Made by a program: the position numbers and the translations under genes. From positions 1-60,675 of the forward strand of contig JAPEKQ010000016.1 in assembly GCA_029990205.1 (NCBI GenBank): DNA of 60,675 bases. Direction: 5' to 3'. The notes under the pieces are model-generated. The model saw only the letters and a list, made by a program, of their open reading frames with translations. It searched no databases and had not been told where the DNA came from. Below are positions 7,349-15,802 of this stretch, one piece after another (position 1 is the stretch's first letter; each line of letters opens with the position of its first letter). This DNA comes from a bacterium (GTDB lineage: Bacteria > Joyebacterota > Joyebacteria > Joyebacterales > Joyebacteraceae).

Positions 7349-8881
7349 ATGCGCACACGATCCCGGCTGACGCTTGTTCTGCTCGCGCTGCTGCTCCCGG
7401 CCCTCTTCACCTCCCACGCGCCGGCGGCCATCATCCACGTCCCCGACGACCAGCCGACCATCCAACTCGGTGTCTGGAACGCCTCGCCGGGTGATACCGT
7501 CATCGTCGAGTGCGGGACGTACTACGAGACGCTCATCTTCTTCCAGGTCGACGACGTCACGCTCAAGAGCGAGACCGGTGAGGAGGCGTGCGTCACCATC
7601 AACGGCGGCGGCCAGAACCATGTCCTGGTCGTGTTCGGCGCGACCGGTGTCGCCATCGAAGGTCTCACGATCACCGGAGGCCTCGCCGACTTCGGAGGCG
7701 GCGCGCGCATCGACAGCTCCGATGTCACGATCCGAAACTGCCTGTTCAGTGGGAACTCGGCAACCATCGAGGGCGGCGGCGTCTGGTGGCGGAAAGGCAC
7801 ACCGGACATCCTGGAGTGCGACTTCACCGACAATGACGCCACCAACAGCGCCGGCGGGCTCTGTCTCAACTACACCGACGGCGACGTCGAGGGCTGCACC
7901 TTCACCGGCAATGAGGCACGCTGGGGCGGCGGCATGTCCGTCTACCACACATCCACGACCACCATCAACGGCTGCACCTTCACGGAGAACGACGCTGCAG
8001 GGAACGACGCCTACGGCGGCGGACTCTACTGCTGGAACGGGACCAGCGTGACGGTGACCAGCTGCAGCTTCACCGGAAACACGTCCGAGTACTGCGGCGG
8101 CGGCGCATGCAGCGACACCGACTGCGATGATACCTTCCGCTGGTGTTCCTTCACGGGCAACTCGGCGGACTTCGGCGGAGGCTTCTACGCCTGGGGCAAC
8201 ATGGGCGGGATCATCGACGGGTGCGGGTTCACGCAGAATTCGGCAACCTCGGGTGCGGGAGCGCTCTTCGAGGAGGTCCTCGGCGGGAGCCTCACGGGCA
8301 CAGGCTTCGCGGAGAACGAGGCGACGGGCGCGGGCGGAGGCGTGACGTTCGAGGACTGCAACTTCGGCCCGACCAACTGCGCGTTTGCAGGGAACGCTTC
8401 CGGCGGCTACGGCGGAGCGGTCGCGATCGAGGAATCGGAGTCAACGCAGACGATCTTCGGATGCACGATGGTGTCGAACGGGCTATCCACCGGACGCACA
8501 TCGGGTGCAGGTGTTGCGGTCGGCGACAACGCGGACGTCGATATCACGCAGTGCATCATCGCGTTCAGCGAGAGCGGCGAGGCGGTGGCGCTCGTTCCGG
8601 GCAGCAGCGTGACGCTCACCACGTGCGACCTGTACGGGAACCCGGGCGGCAACTGGGTAGGTGCCATCGCAAGTCAGCTTCCGCTCAGGCACAACATGGA
8701 GAGCGACCCGAACTTCTGCGGCATGTTCGATCTGAACTACGACCTCTGCGCGGATTCGCCATGTCTTGCCGCGAACAACGCCGCCGGGCTCCTCGTCGGA
8801 TGCTATGGCGAAGGCTGCGACGCCTGCGGCTCACCGGTCCACCGGTCGTCGTGGGGTCGCATCAAGTCGATGTACCGCTAG
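7349..8881 (+). CDS. Secreted right-handed beta-helix protein with glycine-rich turns
   Basis: 510 residues. The ATG at 7349 has CGGAG upstream and opens a signal peptide (T-L-V-L-L-A-L-L-L-P-A-L-F). A beta-helix start is seen at P-D-D-Q-P-T-I-Q-L-G, followed by at least nine rungs built around F-T-x-N-x-A-x-x-x-G-G-G (for example F-S-G-N-S-A-T-I-E-G-G-G, and F-T-G-N-S-A-D-F-G-G-G). Such 'polymorphic' helices occur in secreted and autotransported proteins; function is unknown. The C-terminus (C-D-A-C-G-S-P-V-H-R-S-S-W-G-R-I-K-S-M-Y-R) parallels that of the gene before it. It has its own strong promoter and a clear terminator, so it is monocistronic. Confidence 0.8.
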   Translation: MRTRSRLTLVLLALLLPALFTSHAPAAIIHVPDDQPTIQLGVWNASPGDTVIVECGTYYETLIFFQVDDVTLKSETGEEACVTINGGGQNHVLVVFGATGVAIEGLTITGGLADFGGGARIDSSDVTIRNCLFSGNSATIEGGGVWWRKGTPDILECDFTDNDATNSAGGLCLNYTDGDVEGCTFTGNEARWGGGMSVYHTSTTTINGCTFTENDAAGNDAYGGGLYCWNGTSVTVTSCSFTGNTSEYCGGGACSDTDCDDTFRWCSFTGNSADFGGGFYAWGNMGGIIDGCGFTQNSATSGAGALFEEVLGGSLTGTGFAENEATGAGGGVTFEDCNFGPTNCAFAGNASGGYGGAVAIEESESTQTIFGCTMVSNGLSTGRTSGAGVAVGDNADVDITQCIIAFSESGEAVALVPGSSVTLTTCDLYGNPGGNWVGAIASQLPLRHNMESDPNFCGMFDLNYDLCADSPCLAANNAAGLLVGCYGEGCDACGSPVHRSSWGRIKSMYR

Positions 8882-8960
8882 CGCGGCACGCCCCAAGTGA
8901 CTCCGGCGATCGGTCCCTCGAGTATCTCCCGCTTCGCCAGGCGATAGAACCTACATGCAA

Positions 8961-8986
8961 CAGGCCCTCCCTTTCGGGAGGGCCTG
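8961..8986 (+). terminator. Rho-independent terminator after the second beta-helix gene
   Basis: 11-bp perfect stem CAGGCCCTCCC/GGGAGGGCCTG around TTTC, followed by TCTTGGG; 79 bases after the stop at 8881. Confidence 0.8.
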
Positions 8987-9128
8987 TCTTGGGTCAGTCT
9001 GGCGTCGAAACCGTCGTGGAGCTCTCGTTAGTCTTGTGACTTTTCTGAACCCCCGGTTTCGCGGGAGTGACACCTCGCTGCCCCGCAACCAGTTTTGATG
9101 CGGAGCGATTCACTCAGGTTCCCTGCGC

Positions 9129-10406
9129 CTAGAAATCTATCTGGAATCTTGTCAAGAGTGCCGATGTACTGCCCTCAACGCCCTCTCCCCGTTCTTCCAC
9201 ATCCGGTCCCACGTAGCTGGAAATCACATAGTTGAGCATGATCCGGCTGTTCGCCGACGTGTACCAGTTCAGGCCGACCGTCGTGTTCGAGAGTTCGCCA
9301 CCCTCGATGTACGCGCTCGTGTCGGTGAGATCCAGGCCCGAGAAGCGCACGGCCAGTTCGAACGCGCCCCGACCACCATCGCCCAGCGGACGGACCGGCT
9401 TGATGCGCGCGGGCGCGCCCTTGGAGAATGGGTGTGTCTCGCCCGTGATCATCCAGCTCGCCTGGACGTAGTAGCCGGAGAAGTCGACGGAGCTGCCGCC
9501 GCGGACCGGGTCGCCAAGCCAGGATGTCTGCTCAATGCGGTCGACCGACGCCTTGACATACTCCCCCTGGAGCAGCACCGGCCCGAACCCTGCCGCGACC
9601 TCGAGTCCGAGAAGCGACACTCCGTGAGCCTGGAGCTCGCCGCTGTCTGCGAGTACGGGGCCGAGGTGGTTCTCGGCCGTCGATTTGAACCGGGCGACCC
9701 CGTCACCCGGATTCCGGTGGCTGTACGCAGCACCGAGATGGACTATCCGCCTGCCGCCCTCGGTACGCCATGCGACGGTCGCGACCCGTGCCGTGTAGGA
9801 GAACTCCTCCTCACCACTCCCCGCACCGACCGCGTCTGCATCACGGAAGACACCGGCCTGCCACGTAACGATGTCGTCGGCCACGGTGTTGTGGAGCATA
9901 AGCCCCGTATTCCTCCACGGGTAGAAGGCCGATGTCAGAGCAGGCTCCATGAAGGTCGTGTACTTGCTGCTCGTGAGTCCCTCGAGACCGAACGGCTCCC
10001 GGATGTGACCGACGCGGATGTTGCCGAGGTGCGCGATCTTCCGGTACTCCATGTACGCGTCCTTGAACTTCGCGTCACCACCCGAGAAGTCGTAGTCGAT
10101 GAAGAACCCGATCCGGTCCGAGACCTCACCTGCCATCTGCACCCGCGCGGTCCGGAACTCGGTGCCCCCGACGAATGCGTCCTCTCCAAGCGCGGTCTCC
10201 AGCGACGAATCCACGCTCCCCCACTCCATCCAGTCGCAGAAGAGACGCCCGCCGAACGTGACGTGCTTCAGCCCGAACACCTCGCGGACCACCGCCTCGA
10301 CCGAGGCGTCGTCATCGACCTCGCCCGCCATCACGGGCAGCGAGACGGTCATAAGAATGAGAACCGCCGCCACAGCGGCGGCGTGTGACCTCTGGAATGC
10401 GAGCAT
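9129..10406 (-). CDS. Phosphate-selective porin O/P family outer-membrane channel
   Basis: 425 residues. An upstream in-frame ATG exists at 10427, but CGGAGGG just before the ATG at 10406 favours this start. A signal peptide (V-A-A-V-L-I-L-M-T-V-S-L-P-V-M-A) leads into a beta-barrel with the marks of the OprO/OprP family PF07396: F-I-D-Y-D-F-S-G-G, F-K-D-A-Y-M-E-Y, V-G-H-I-R-E-P-F-G-L-E-G-L-T-S-S-K-Y and F-M-E-P-A-L. It ends in Phe, the usual last residue recognised by the outer-membrane assembly machine. Members are trimeric anion channels for phosphate or polyphosphate; the specificity here is not shown, and no phosphate-uptake genes lie next to it. It is transcribed alone, convergent with the beta-helix gene. 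Confidence 0.88.
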   Translation of the reverse strand: MLAFQRSHAAAVAAVLILMTVSLPVMAGEVDDDASVEAVVREVFGLKHVTFGGRLFCDWMEWGSVDSSLETALGEDAFVGGTEFRTARVQMAGEVSDRIGFFIDYDFSGGDAKFKDAYMEYRKIAHLGNIRVGHIREPFGLEGLTSSKYTTFMEPALTSAFYPWRNTGLMLHNTVADDIVTWQAGVFRDADAVGAGSGEEEFSYTARVATVAWRTEGGRRIVHLGAAYSHRNPGDGVARFKSTAENHLGPVLADSGELQAHGVSLLGLEVAAGFGPVLLQGEYVKASVDRIEQTSWLGDPVRGGSSVDFSGYYVQASWMITGETHPFSKGAPARIKPVRPLGDGGRGAFELAVRFSGLDLTDTSAYIEGGELSNTTVGLNWYTSANSRIMLNYVISSYVGPDVEERGEGVEGSTSALLTRFQIDF

Positions 10407-10533
10407 CTGGACCCTCCGGTTCACCATGAACGTCTGCGTGTGAGCACGACGAGCATAGCGTGCCGGTTCTCCAGATGGAAGCCGGAAGAGGAACGGACTC
10501 CTTGCGCGGGGTACGTGCTCTGACTCAGGTGTG

Positions 10534-11445
10534 TCAGCCTTCGAAGATGGTGACCTTGTTGCGGCCGCCCTGCTTGCTGCGGTAGAGCATCTGGTCGGCG
10601 CGTTCGAGCAGCGACTCGGGTGAGTCGCCGGGACGTGCCGTCGTCCCGCCGACAGAGATGGTCACGCCGACCTGGGCTCCGTTCCGGCGGACCTTCGAAC
10701 TCGATACGAGCGCGCGAAGTCGCTCACCAATGATGCGGAGCTGCCCGCGATCGACCTCTCTGATGACCGCAACGAACTCCTCGCCTCCCCACCGACCGAT
10801 GGCATCGAGAGGACGGCAGTTGTGCAGGAGCGTGCGACCGACGACACGAAGAACCTCATCCCCGGTCTCATGGCCGTGGGAGTCGTTGACGCTCTTGAAG
10901 TCGTCGATGTCGGCGAAGAGCACACCGAACGGCTCGCCGACACGCGACATCTCCATGATGCGGCTCGTCAGTTCCCGAACAACGAACCGTCTGTTCGGCA
11001 GCCTGGTCAGCTCGTCGATGAGCGCCAGATCCTCGAGGTGCTTGATCCGCTCGCGCGCCGCCAGGGTCGGCGAGTTGTCACTGAAGACCTGGATGATGCC
11101 GACGACCTCGCTGTCCGGACCATCACTCCAGACCGGGGCGACCTTCACGACCACGGGGATACGGTGTCCATCCTTGTGGTGAAGATAGAGCTCGGCGGTC
11201 TGCTCTTTGCCTGTCGCCGCCGCGTCGATCATGGGGCACATCGAATCGCAGACCGTCACACCGTCGTCATTGACATGGACCAGCAGCCCGTCGCGGCACT
11301 GGCGCCCGACCATTTCATCACACGTGTAGCCGGTCAGCCGCTCAGCTGTGCGGTTCCAATATGTGACGGTCCTGTCAAGATCGGTGCAATAGACACCGTC
11401 CGAGAGGTTGTCCAGCATCGCCTCGAAGATGTTCTCGCGATCCAT
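10534..11445 (-). CDS. PAS-GGDEF diguanylate cyclase
   Basis: 303 residues, no signal peptide or membrane segment, so cytosolic. Residues 5-130 are a PAS sensor domain (G-V-Y-C-T-D, Y-W-N-R-T-A-E-R-L-T-G-Y). From about 145 there is a GGDEF domain making cyclic di-GMP from two GTP: D-E-L-T-R-L-P-N-R, D-I-D-D-F-K-x-V-N-D, the active G-G-E-E-F at residues 220-224, and the inhibitory I-site R-P-L-D at 211-214, five residues before it. It should therefore be active and feedback-inhibited. Cys residues in the PAS domain (V-C-D-S-M-C-P) resemble those of redox- or metal-linked PAS domains; ligand unknown. The start is the ATG at 11445 behind GGGGG; a GTG at 11457 in frame is an alternative. No c-di-GMP phosphodiesterase is nearby. 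Confidence 0.92.
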   Translation of the reverse strand: MDRENIFEAMLDNLSDGVYCTDLDRTVTYWNRTAERLTGYTCDEMVGRQCRDGLLVHVNDDGVTVCDSMCPMIDAAATGKEQTAELYLHHKDGHRIPVVVKVAPVWSDGPDSEVVGIIQVFSDNSPTLAARERIKHLEDLALIDELTRLPNRRFVVRELTSRIMEMSRVGEPFGVLFADIDDFKSVNDSHGHETGDEVLRVVGRTLLHNCRPLDAIGRWGGEEFVAVIREVDRGQLRIIGERLRALVSSSKVRRNGAQVGVTISVGGTTARPGDSPESLLERADQMLYRSKQGGRNKVTIFEG

Positions 11446-11582
11446 AACGTCCCCCACATGCGCGCACGATAGGGCCTTCCCGGCCGCATCGCACCGGGAT
11501 ACTTCTCACCGGATGTACATGAATGCAATGTTCATGCCATTCCCTGGCTTCTGTGGCCCATCGTGGCCCCTTCAGAATGCCC

Positions 11583-11611
11583 TTGCCCGATTCGGTGCTC
11601 CGGTGTAGTCT
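11583..11611 (+). promoter_or_regulatory. Promoter of the repeat lipoprotein gene
   Basis: TTGCCC (11583-11588), 17 bases, TAGTCT (11606-11611); leader of about 60 bases before the ATG at 11677. Confidence 0.6.
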
Positions 11612-11676
11612 GCCCCGGAGAGATGCAATGGCGTCGCGCGGACGCCGAAACGGAGGGAGCCGACAGGAGGCAGATC

Positions 11677-11937
11677 ATGAGGAGATGGGTTGCAATGATC
11701 CTCATCGCCGCCCTCGCGACCATGCTCTTCGCCGGTTGCTCAGGCGAGCAGCAGACCGAGGCGGAGACGGCGATCGAAGGCGCGATGGATGACGCCGGAG
11801 AGATGGTCGAGGAGGCCGGTGAGGCAGTTGAGGGCGCGATCGACGATGCCGGTGAGGCTGTCGAGGGTGCTCTGGACGAGGCCGGCGAGGCCGTGGACGA
11901 AGTGGTCGAGGAAGTTGAGGAGGCCACGGGGATGTAG
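11677..11937 (+). CDS. Small lipoprotein with tandem acidic 11-residue repeats
   Basis: 86 residues. ATG at 11677 behind ACAGGAGG. The signal peptide ends in a lipobox, L-F-A-G-C, with lipidation at Cys21. The rest is a run of about four 11-residue repeats of the type E-A-G-E-A-V-E-G-A-I-D, ending E-A-T-G-M. The pattern (Ala and Val on one face, Asp and Glu on the other) predicts a long amphipathic, very acidic helix like those of LEA-type or apolipoprotein-like proteins. Similar small repeat lipoproteins are often stress-induced, but nothing here proves a role. It has its own promoter and a strong terminator, so it is expressed alone. The repeats are not perfect at DNA level. Confidence 0.8.
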   Translation: MRRWVAMILIAALATMLFAGCSGEQQTEAETAIEGAMDDAGEMVEEAGEAVEGAIDDAGEAVEGALDEAGEAVDEVVEEVEEATGM

Positions 11938-12016
11938 TCTGCGGTGGCGCGTCTGTGCCATGACGCGTTCGCGCGTCAGAGCCATGACGCATCGCAAGCT
12001 GTACCGAAGACAACGG

Positions 12017-12040
12017 ACGGCCGGGAGTGTTCCCGGCCGT
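12017..12040 (+). terminator. Strong bidirectional terminator
   Basis: 10-bp stem ACGGCCGGGA/TCCCGGCCGT with loop GTGT, followed by TCTTCATT. It sits between the lipoprotein gene and the convergent acetyltransferase gene and can serve both. A smaller hairpin (TGACGCG/CGCGTCA, loop TTCG) lies at 11961-11978. Confidence 0.85.
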
Positions 12041-12100
12041 TCTTCATTGTGTGACGGTGTTGCTCCCAAGAGGCGAGTCGCTCGCCCGATTCGGCCGCGG

Positions 12101-12634
12101 CTACCTCTCCCCCTGCTGAGCGCGCCACTCGTCTTCGAGAACGGACATCATCACGAAGTCGTGGAACGCGCCATCGTGAAGGTATCCGTCACGCTGCACA
12201 CCTTCGCGGCGGAAACCGATCTTCTCCCAGAACCGCAGCGCCGGCTCGTGGAACCCGACGACGCCAACGGCCACACGATGCACCCCGCAGTAGTTGAACG
12301 CGAAGTCCAGGAGTATCCGTCCAACCTCGGAGCCGTACCCCTTCCGCCACTCGTCACGTTCACCGATGATGATGCTCATGTCGGTCGTGCGCCAGTTCTC
12401 GTCAAGACGGAGAAGTCCGGCCTCGCCGATGACGCGGTCGCCCTCGCTTGTGACGATCGCATACCAGCGACGCGCCGGGTCCGCCGATGCCCGGTCAAAC
12501 CAGGCCTCTATCTCCCCCATTGAGCCCGCCCCGCCGTGCCCGATCAACCCGCAGAGCTCCGGGTCCGAGAGCCACCTGTAGACGTGCGGGAGATCACCGC
12601 GCTCCATACGGCGCAGGTAGACCTTGACACCCAT
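12101..12634 (-). CDS. GNAT-family N-acetyltransferase
   Basis: 177 residues, cytosolic. It shows the RimJ/RimL-like layout of the GNAT fold: an R-x-M-E-R-x-D-L start, I-G-E-A-G-L-L-R-L-D strand, the acetyl-CoA loop R-K-G-Y-G-S-E-V (motif A), V-V-G-F-H-E-P-A-L-R-F-W-E-K-I-G-F (motif B), and R-R-E-G-V-Q-R-D-G-Y-L-H-D-G. The reaction is transfer of acetyl from acetyl-CoA to an amine; the acceptor is not predictable. The start at 12634 matches the family; its ribosome site is weak. It follows the methyltransferase gene by 37 bases and is likely co-transcribed. Confidence 0.85.
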   Translation of the reverse strand: MGVKVYLRRMERGDLPHVYRWLSDPELCGLIGHGGAGSMGEIEAWFDRASADPARRWYAIVTSEGDRVIGEAGLLRLDENWRTTDMSIIIGERDEWRKGYGSEVGRILLDFAFNYCGVHRVAVGVVGFHEPALRFWEKIGFRREGVQRDGYLHDGAFHDFVMMSVLEDEWRAQQGER

Positions 12635-12671
12635 CAGAAGACGCGGCCCGGCCCCGGCGGCCGGAGAGCCG

Positions 12672-13307
12672 CTATCTCGGTTCGATGACATACACACCGC
12701 CGCAGATGGACACCTGATGGTAGTAGGAATCCAGGCCGGCGTGATGGAGCGCCTCGCGGGCCTCATCGGACGCCCAGTAGTACTCGTCGTCATCCCAGGA
12801 GTCCGCCCACTTCTCAGCGGCCGAGTCCCTGACGTACTCGCTCGGGAACGAGATATCGCCGACGACGATACGACCGCCGGTCGTGAGGTGGTCACCGGCG
12901 AGTCGGCTGAGGAGCCGAACCTTGGAGTCGAGATCGAACTCGTGGAACGTGTAGGCGGAGACGATACGATTGAACGTCCTGCCTGTCGGGAGCGGCCAGT
13001 GGCCCAGCAGGTCGGCCTTGATGAGCTCCACCTGTGGGAGCTTCCGGTGGACCTTTGCCAGCATCATCGGTGAGAAGTCCATCCCCCAGACCGCGCAACC
13101 GGCCTTCACGAACCGCTCCGCCAACCTCCCGGTGCCGATACCGAGATCGAGAACGGAGAGTCCGCTCGCAGGATGCGAGAGCCGTTCGATCTCGCCGAGC
13201 ACGTCCTCGTATCCCTCGAACGGAAACTGCTTCGACCACTCGCCGACCGAGTCGTCGTAGTGCTCCGCCCACGTGTCGAAGAGCTTCACGCGTTCGCTTT
13301 CGGGCAA
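12672..13307 (-). CDS. YrrT-like SAM-dependent methyltransferase
   Basis: 211 residues from a TTG at 13307, chosen because GGAGGAGG lies 7 bases upstream; the frame continues to 13415 but the extra residues look non-coding. Class I methyltransferase signatures: L-F-D-T-W-A-E-H-Y-D-D-S-V at the start, motif I V-L-D-L-G-I-G-T-G-R-L, V-W-G-M-D-F-S-P-M-M, then Y-T-F-H-E-F and G-G-R-I-V-V-G-D-I-S-F. The order and spacing closely resemble Bacillus YrrT. YrrT is linked to S-adenosylhomocysteine recycling operons, but no such genes adjoin here, so the substrate is open. First gene of a two-gene unit with the acetyltransferase. Confidence 0.85.
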   Translation of the reverse strand: MPESERVKLFDTWAEHYDDSVGEWSKQFPFEGYEDVLGEIERLSHPASGLSVLDLGIGTGRLAERFVKAGCAVWGMDFSPMMLAKVHRKLPQVELIKADLLGHWPLPTGRTFNRIVSAYTFHEFDLDSKVRLLSRLAGDHLTTGGRIVVGDISFPSEYVRDSAAEKWADSWDDDEYYWASDEAREALHHAGLDSYYHQVSICGGVYVIEPR

Positions 13308-13348
13308 AGGCCCCTCCTCCGCAGCAGTCGAGTTGAATGCTCGGGGGG

Positions 13349-13377
13349 ATTCTACCGTTCCGCTATCCCGGCGACAA
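13349..13377 (-). promoter_or_regulatory. Promoter of the methyltransferase-acetyltransferase unit
   Basis: On the minus strand TTGTCG (13372-13377), 17 bases, TAGAAT (13349-13354). Predicted leader of about 35 bases agrees with the TTG start at 13307. Confidence 0.7.
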
Positions 13378-13498
13378 GCCGAGAGTCTGCCCCTTCGCTG
13401 GCACAACCATTGCATTTCCAGTCAGATAGACCGGCGCGCGGGCCCGAAAGGGCCCTCAGTGCGCGCCCTGCCATGCACTTCGCCACGGGGGTATACAT

Positions 13499-15580
13499 AT
13501 GAGAGCCCTGAGATCGCTGTTTCTCGCGCTTGCCATGGGGCTTCTGGCCGCGCTGATCGGCCTGATGCTGTTCCCCGGCGTCTCAGCGGCCGGGCGTCCG
13601 GGCGACGGCCGCACGGCGCGGATGAACATCGAGGACGCGTACGCGCTCGGCGAGATATCTCACGATGAGATGATCCTCCTCAAGGCATACATGCTCTACA
13701 TGCCGGAGATGCTCCCCGAGGTCTACCGGACCGACTACCCTGAGCCATGCGGCACCCCCATCGCGCTCGAGGTCGACAACGCGCTTCGGAGTCTCCCCGC
13801 GGCCGTCGTCGAGCGCATCGATGAGATGCGCGCCAGACCGACGTGTACCGACACCTACGACACCGAACACTTCCGCATCCACTACGACACGACCGGCACG
13901 CACATGATCTCCGGATGGCCCGACACATCGTTCCGCGACGCGGTCGCGGCCGCTCTCGAGTTCGCGTGGGACATGGAGGTCGACACGCTCGGGTTCCGGC
14001 AGCCGCCGAGCGACGGCAGCGACCCGGATGGTGGCGGCGGGAGCGCGCACTACGACGTCTACATCCAGAACCTCTCCGGCGGTCTGCTCGGCTACTGCCA
14101 GGCGACATACTACGCCAACGGAGGACCCGCCGGCGACGCCACGGGCTACATCGTCATGGACAAGGACTATCTCGGGTTCGGCTGGAGTCCGACGACCATC
14201 ATGCGTCAGACCGCCATCCACGAGTTCTGTCATGCGTGCCAGTTCGCTCACGACGTCAATGTGGAGCCGTGGTACATGGAGTGCACGTCGGTCTGGGCTC
14301 AGGAGCAGATCGAGGACGCCGTCAACATGTACAGAGGCTACCTCAATTACTTCCTCGGCCACCCCTATCTGTCGATCGACGAGCAGGACGGCACGGGGAT
14401 GAAGTGGTACGGCTCGTGCGTGTGGAACATCTTCCTCTCCGAACGCTACGGCGCCGGTATCGTCCCGGCGATGTGGTACGCCCTCGAAGGCTCGACCGAC
14501 GAACTCCTGGTGATGGACGTCGAACTGGGCGACCACGCCTCGTCGCTTGCCGAGGAGTACGCCGAGTTCGCCACGTGGAACTGGTTCACGGGCGTCCGCG
14601 ACGACGGTCTCCACTACGAGGAGGGCAGCGCGTGGACGCAGGTCTCGATCCAGAGGACGATCGACAGCTACCCCGTCATCAACGACGCTCCGTCCGCCGC
14701 GGTCCGTCCGAACAACTGGGGATGCAACTACATTCACCTGAACAACCACGGCGGCATCCAGGACCAGCTCGAGTTGAGCTACGACGGTCCGCTGACAAGC
14801 ACGACGGCGAATGTCGCCAGTGTGTGCAGTCAGGCTTCGGGCGGTACGACCGTGGAACTCGGGAAGATCGTGCTCAATCCCTGGGGCGACGGGAACACGA
14901 CGGTCGATGAGTGGGATACGTTGTCACGCGCGTGTCTCGTCGTCATGAACACCTCGGAGAGCACCGATGGCATGATCTACACGTTCAGCGTCGACCGGGC
15001 GTCACCGGTAGCCGGCATCTTCTACGGTGTGGAGTACGACACCGACGAGGTCATGCTCCGTTGGAGCCTCGCCGATCCGGCGGACGTGGTGTCGCTCGAT
15101 CTGATGCGCGCGACCTCATCGGATGGGGAGTTCACGGCACTCAACAGCGAACCGCTCGCTCCCTCACCCTTCGGTCTCTACCTCGACACAGACGTCCGCC
15201 CGGGCGACATGCTCTGGTACCGGCTTGTCGCGACCGATCATCAGGGCGAGACCGACGTCGTCGAGCCCGGAACGATCATGGTGACGCTCGGCAGCGCGCC
15301 CGGCGTCTCGTTCGCGCCCGTCTTCCCCAACCCGGTGCGCGCGACCGCGACGCTCGAGTTCACCGCGCCGTACGACGGTGCACACGCGACGCTCGTGATC
15401 TACGACGCGGCCGGACGCGTCGTGACCCGACTCGTCGATCGAACCGTCGGTGCCGGCCGTCACACATGCGCGTGGGACGGACGCACGGACTCAGGCTCGC
15501 TGGCGGCCTCCGGCCAGTACTTCTGCGTACTCACGGTCGATCGTGAGCGCAGAGCCCAGAAGATGATGCTCATCCGCTAG
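13499..15580 (+). CDS. Secreted MXAN_6640-type metalloprotease with FlgD-like C-terminal domain (copy 1)
   Basis: 693 residues. Signal peptide (F-L-A-L-A-M-G-L-L-A-A-L-I-G-L-M-L-F). The catalytic region resembles the MXAN_6640 family of putative metalloproteases: H-F-R-I-H-Y-D-T-T-G near residue 125, then the zinc motif H-E-F-C-H at residues 241-245, followed by A-C-Q-F-A-H-D, Y-M-E-C-T-S-V-W-A-Q-E-Q (a probable third zinc ligand Glu) and W-N-W-F. The last 85 residues are a FlgD Ig-like sorting-type domain (F-P-N-P-V-R-A, W-D-G-R-T-D, S-G-Q-Y-F). It is expected outside the cell and to cut proteins, but activity is inferred. Copy 2 follows downstream. ATG at 13499; a weak G-rich ribosome site precedes it. 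Confidence 0.85.
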   Translation: MRALRSLFLALAMGLLAALIGLMLFPGVSAAGRPGDGRTARMNIEDAYALGEISHDEMILLKAYMLYMPEMLPEVYRTDYPEPCGTPIALEVDNALRSLPAAVVERIDEMRARPTCTDTYDTEHFRIHYDTTGTHMISGWPDTSFRDAVAAALEFAWDMEVDTLGFRQPPSDGSDPDGGGGSAHYDVYIQNLSGGLLGYCQATYYANGGPAGDATGYIVMDKDYLGFGWSPTTIMRQTAIHEFCHACQFAHDVNVEPWYMECTSVWAQEQIEDAVNMYRGYLNYFLGHPYLSIDEQDGTGMKWYGSCVWNIFLSERYGAGIVPAMWYALEGSTDELLVMDVELGDHASSLAEEYAEFATWNWFTGVRDDGLHYEEGSAWTQVSIQRTIDSYPVINDAPSAAVRPNNWGCNYIHLNNHGGIQDQLELSYDGPLTSTTANVASVCSQASGGTTVELGKIVLNPWGDGNTTVDEWDTLSRACLVVMNTSESTDGMIYTFSVDRASPVAGIFYGVEYDTDEVMLRWSLADPADVVSLDLMRATSSDGEFTALNSEPLAPSPFGLYLDTDVRPGDMLWYRLVATDHQGETDVVEPGTIMVTLGSAPGVSFAPVFPNPVRATATLEFTAPYDGAHATLVIYDAAGRVVTRLVDRTVGAGRHTCAWDGRTDSGSLAASGQYFCVLTVDRERRAQKMMLIR

Positions 15581-15624
15581 CTGCGAAGGTACGGCCTGTC
15601 GAACAGGCCCGCAGAGACTCACAG

Positions 15625-15652
15625 CGCCCCGGGACCTTACGGTCTCGGGGCG
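15625..15652 (+). terminator. Rho-independent terminator between the two protease genes
   Basis: 12-bp stem (CGCCCCGGGACC/GGTCTCGGGGCG, one G-T pair) with loop TTAC, followed by TTCTCGTT; 45 bases after the stop at 15580. Confidence 0.85.
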
Positions 15653-15678
15653 TTCTCGTTGCGCCAGGCGAAACATGG

Positions 15679-15707
15679 TTGCGCGAAACCCCGGCTCTCG
15701 CTAGTCT
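15679..15707 (+). promoter_or_regulatory. Promoter of protease copy 2
   Basis: TTGCGC (15679-15684), 17 bases, TAGTCT (15702-15707). Followed by the ribosome site AAGGAG at 15729-15734, which supports a translation start near 15739 rather than at the first in-frame ATG. Confidence 0.6.
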
Positions 15708-15802
15708 GAGGCAACTTCACATTCGCACAAGGAGCCCCATTAAACTGCTCCTCCAGCAGATACGGGAGAAGCAGGACCGTTCTCGTCCTCGCCCTGTCGG
15801 TC

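Noticed and set aside
13490-13500. TATACAT as a -10 box for protease copy 1
   Set aside because: It lies directly before the ATG at 13499, so transcription would begin after the start codon, and the -35 position has no match.
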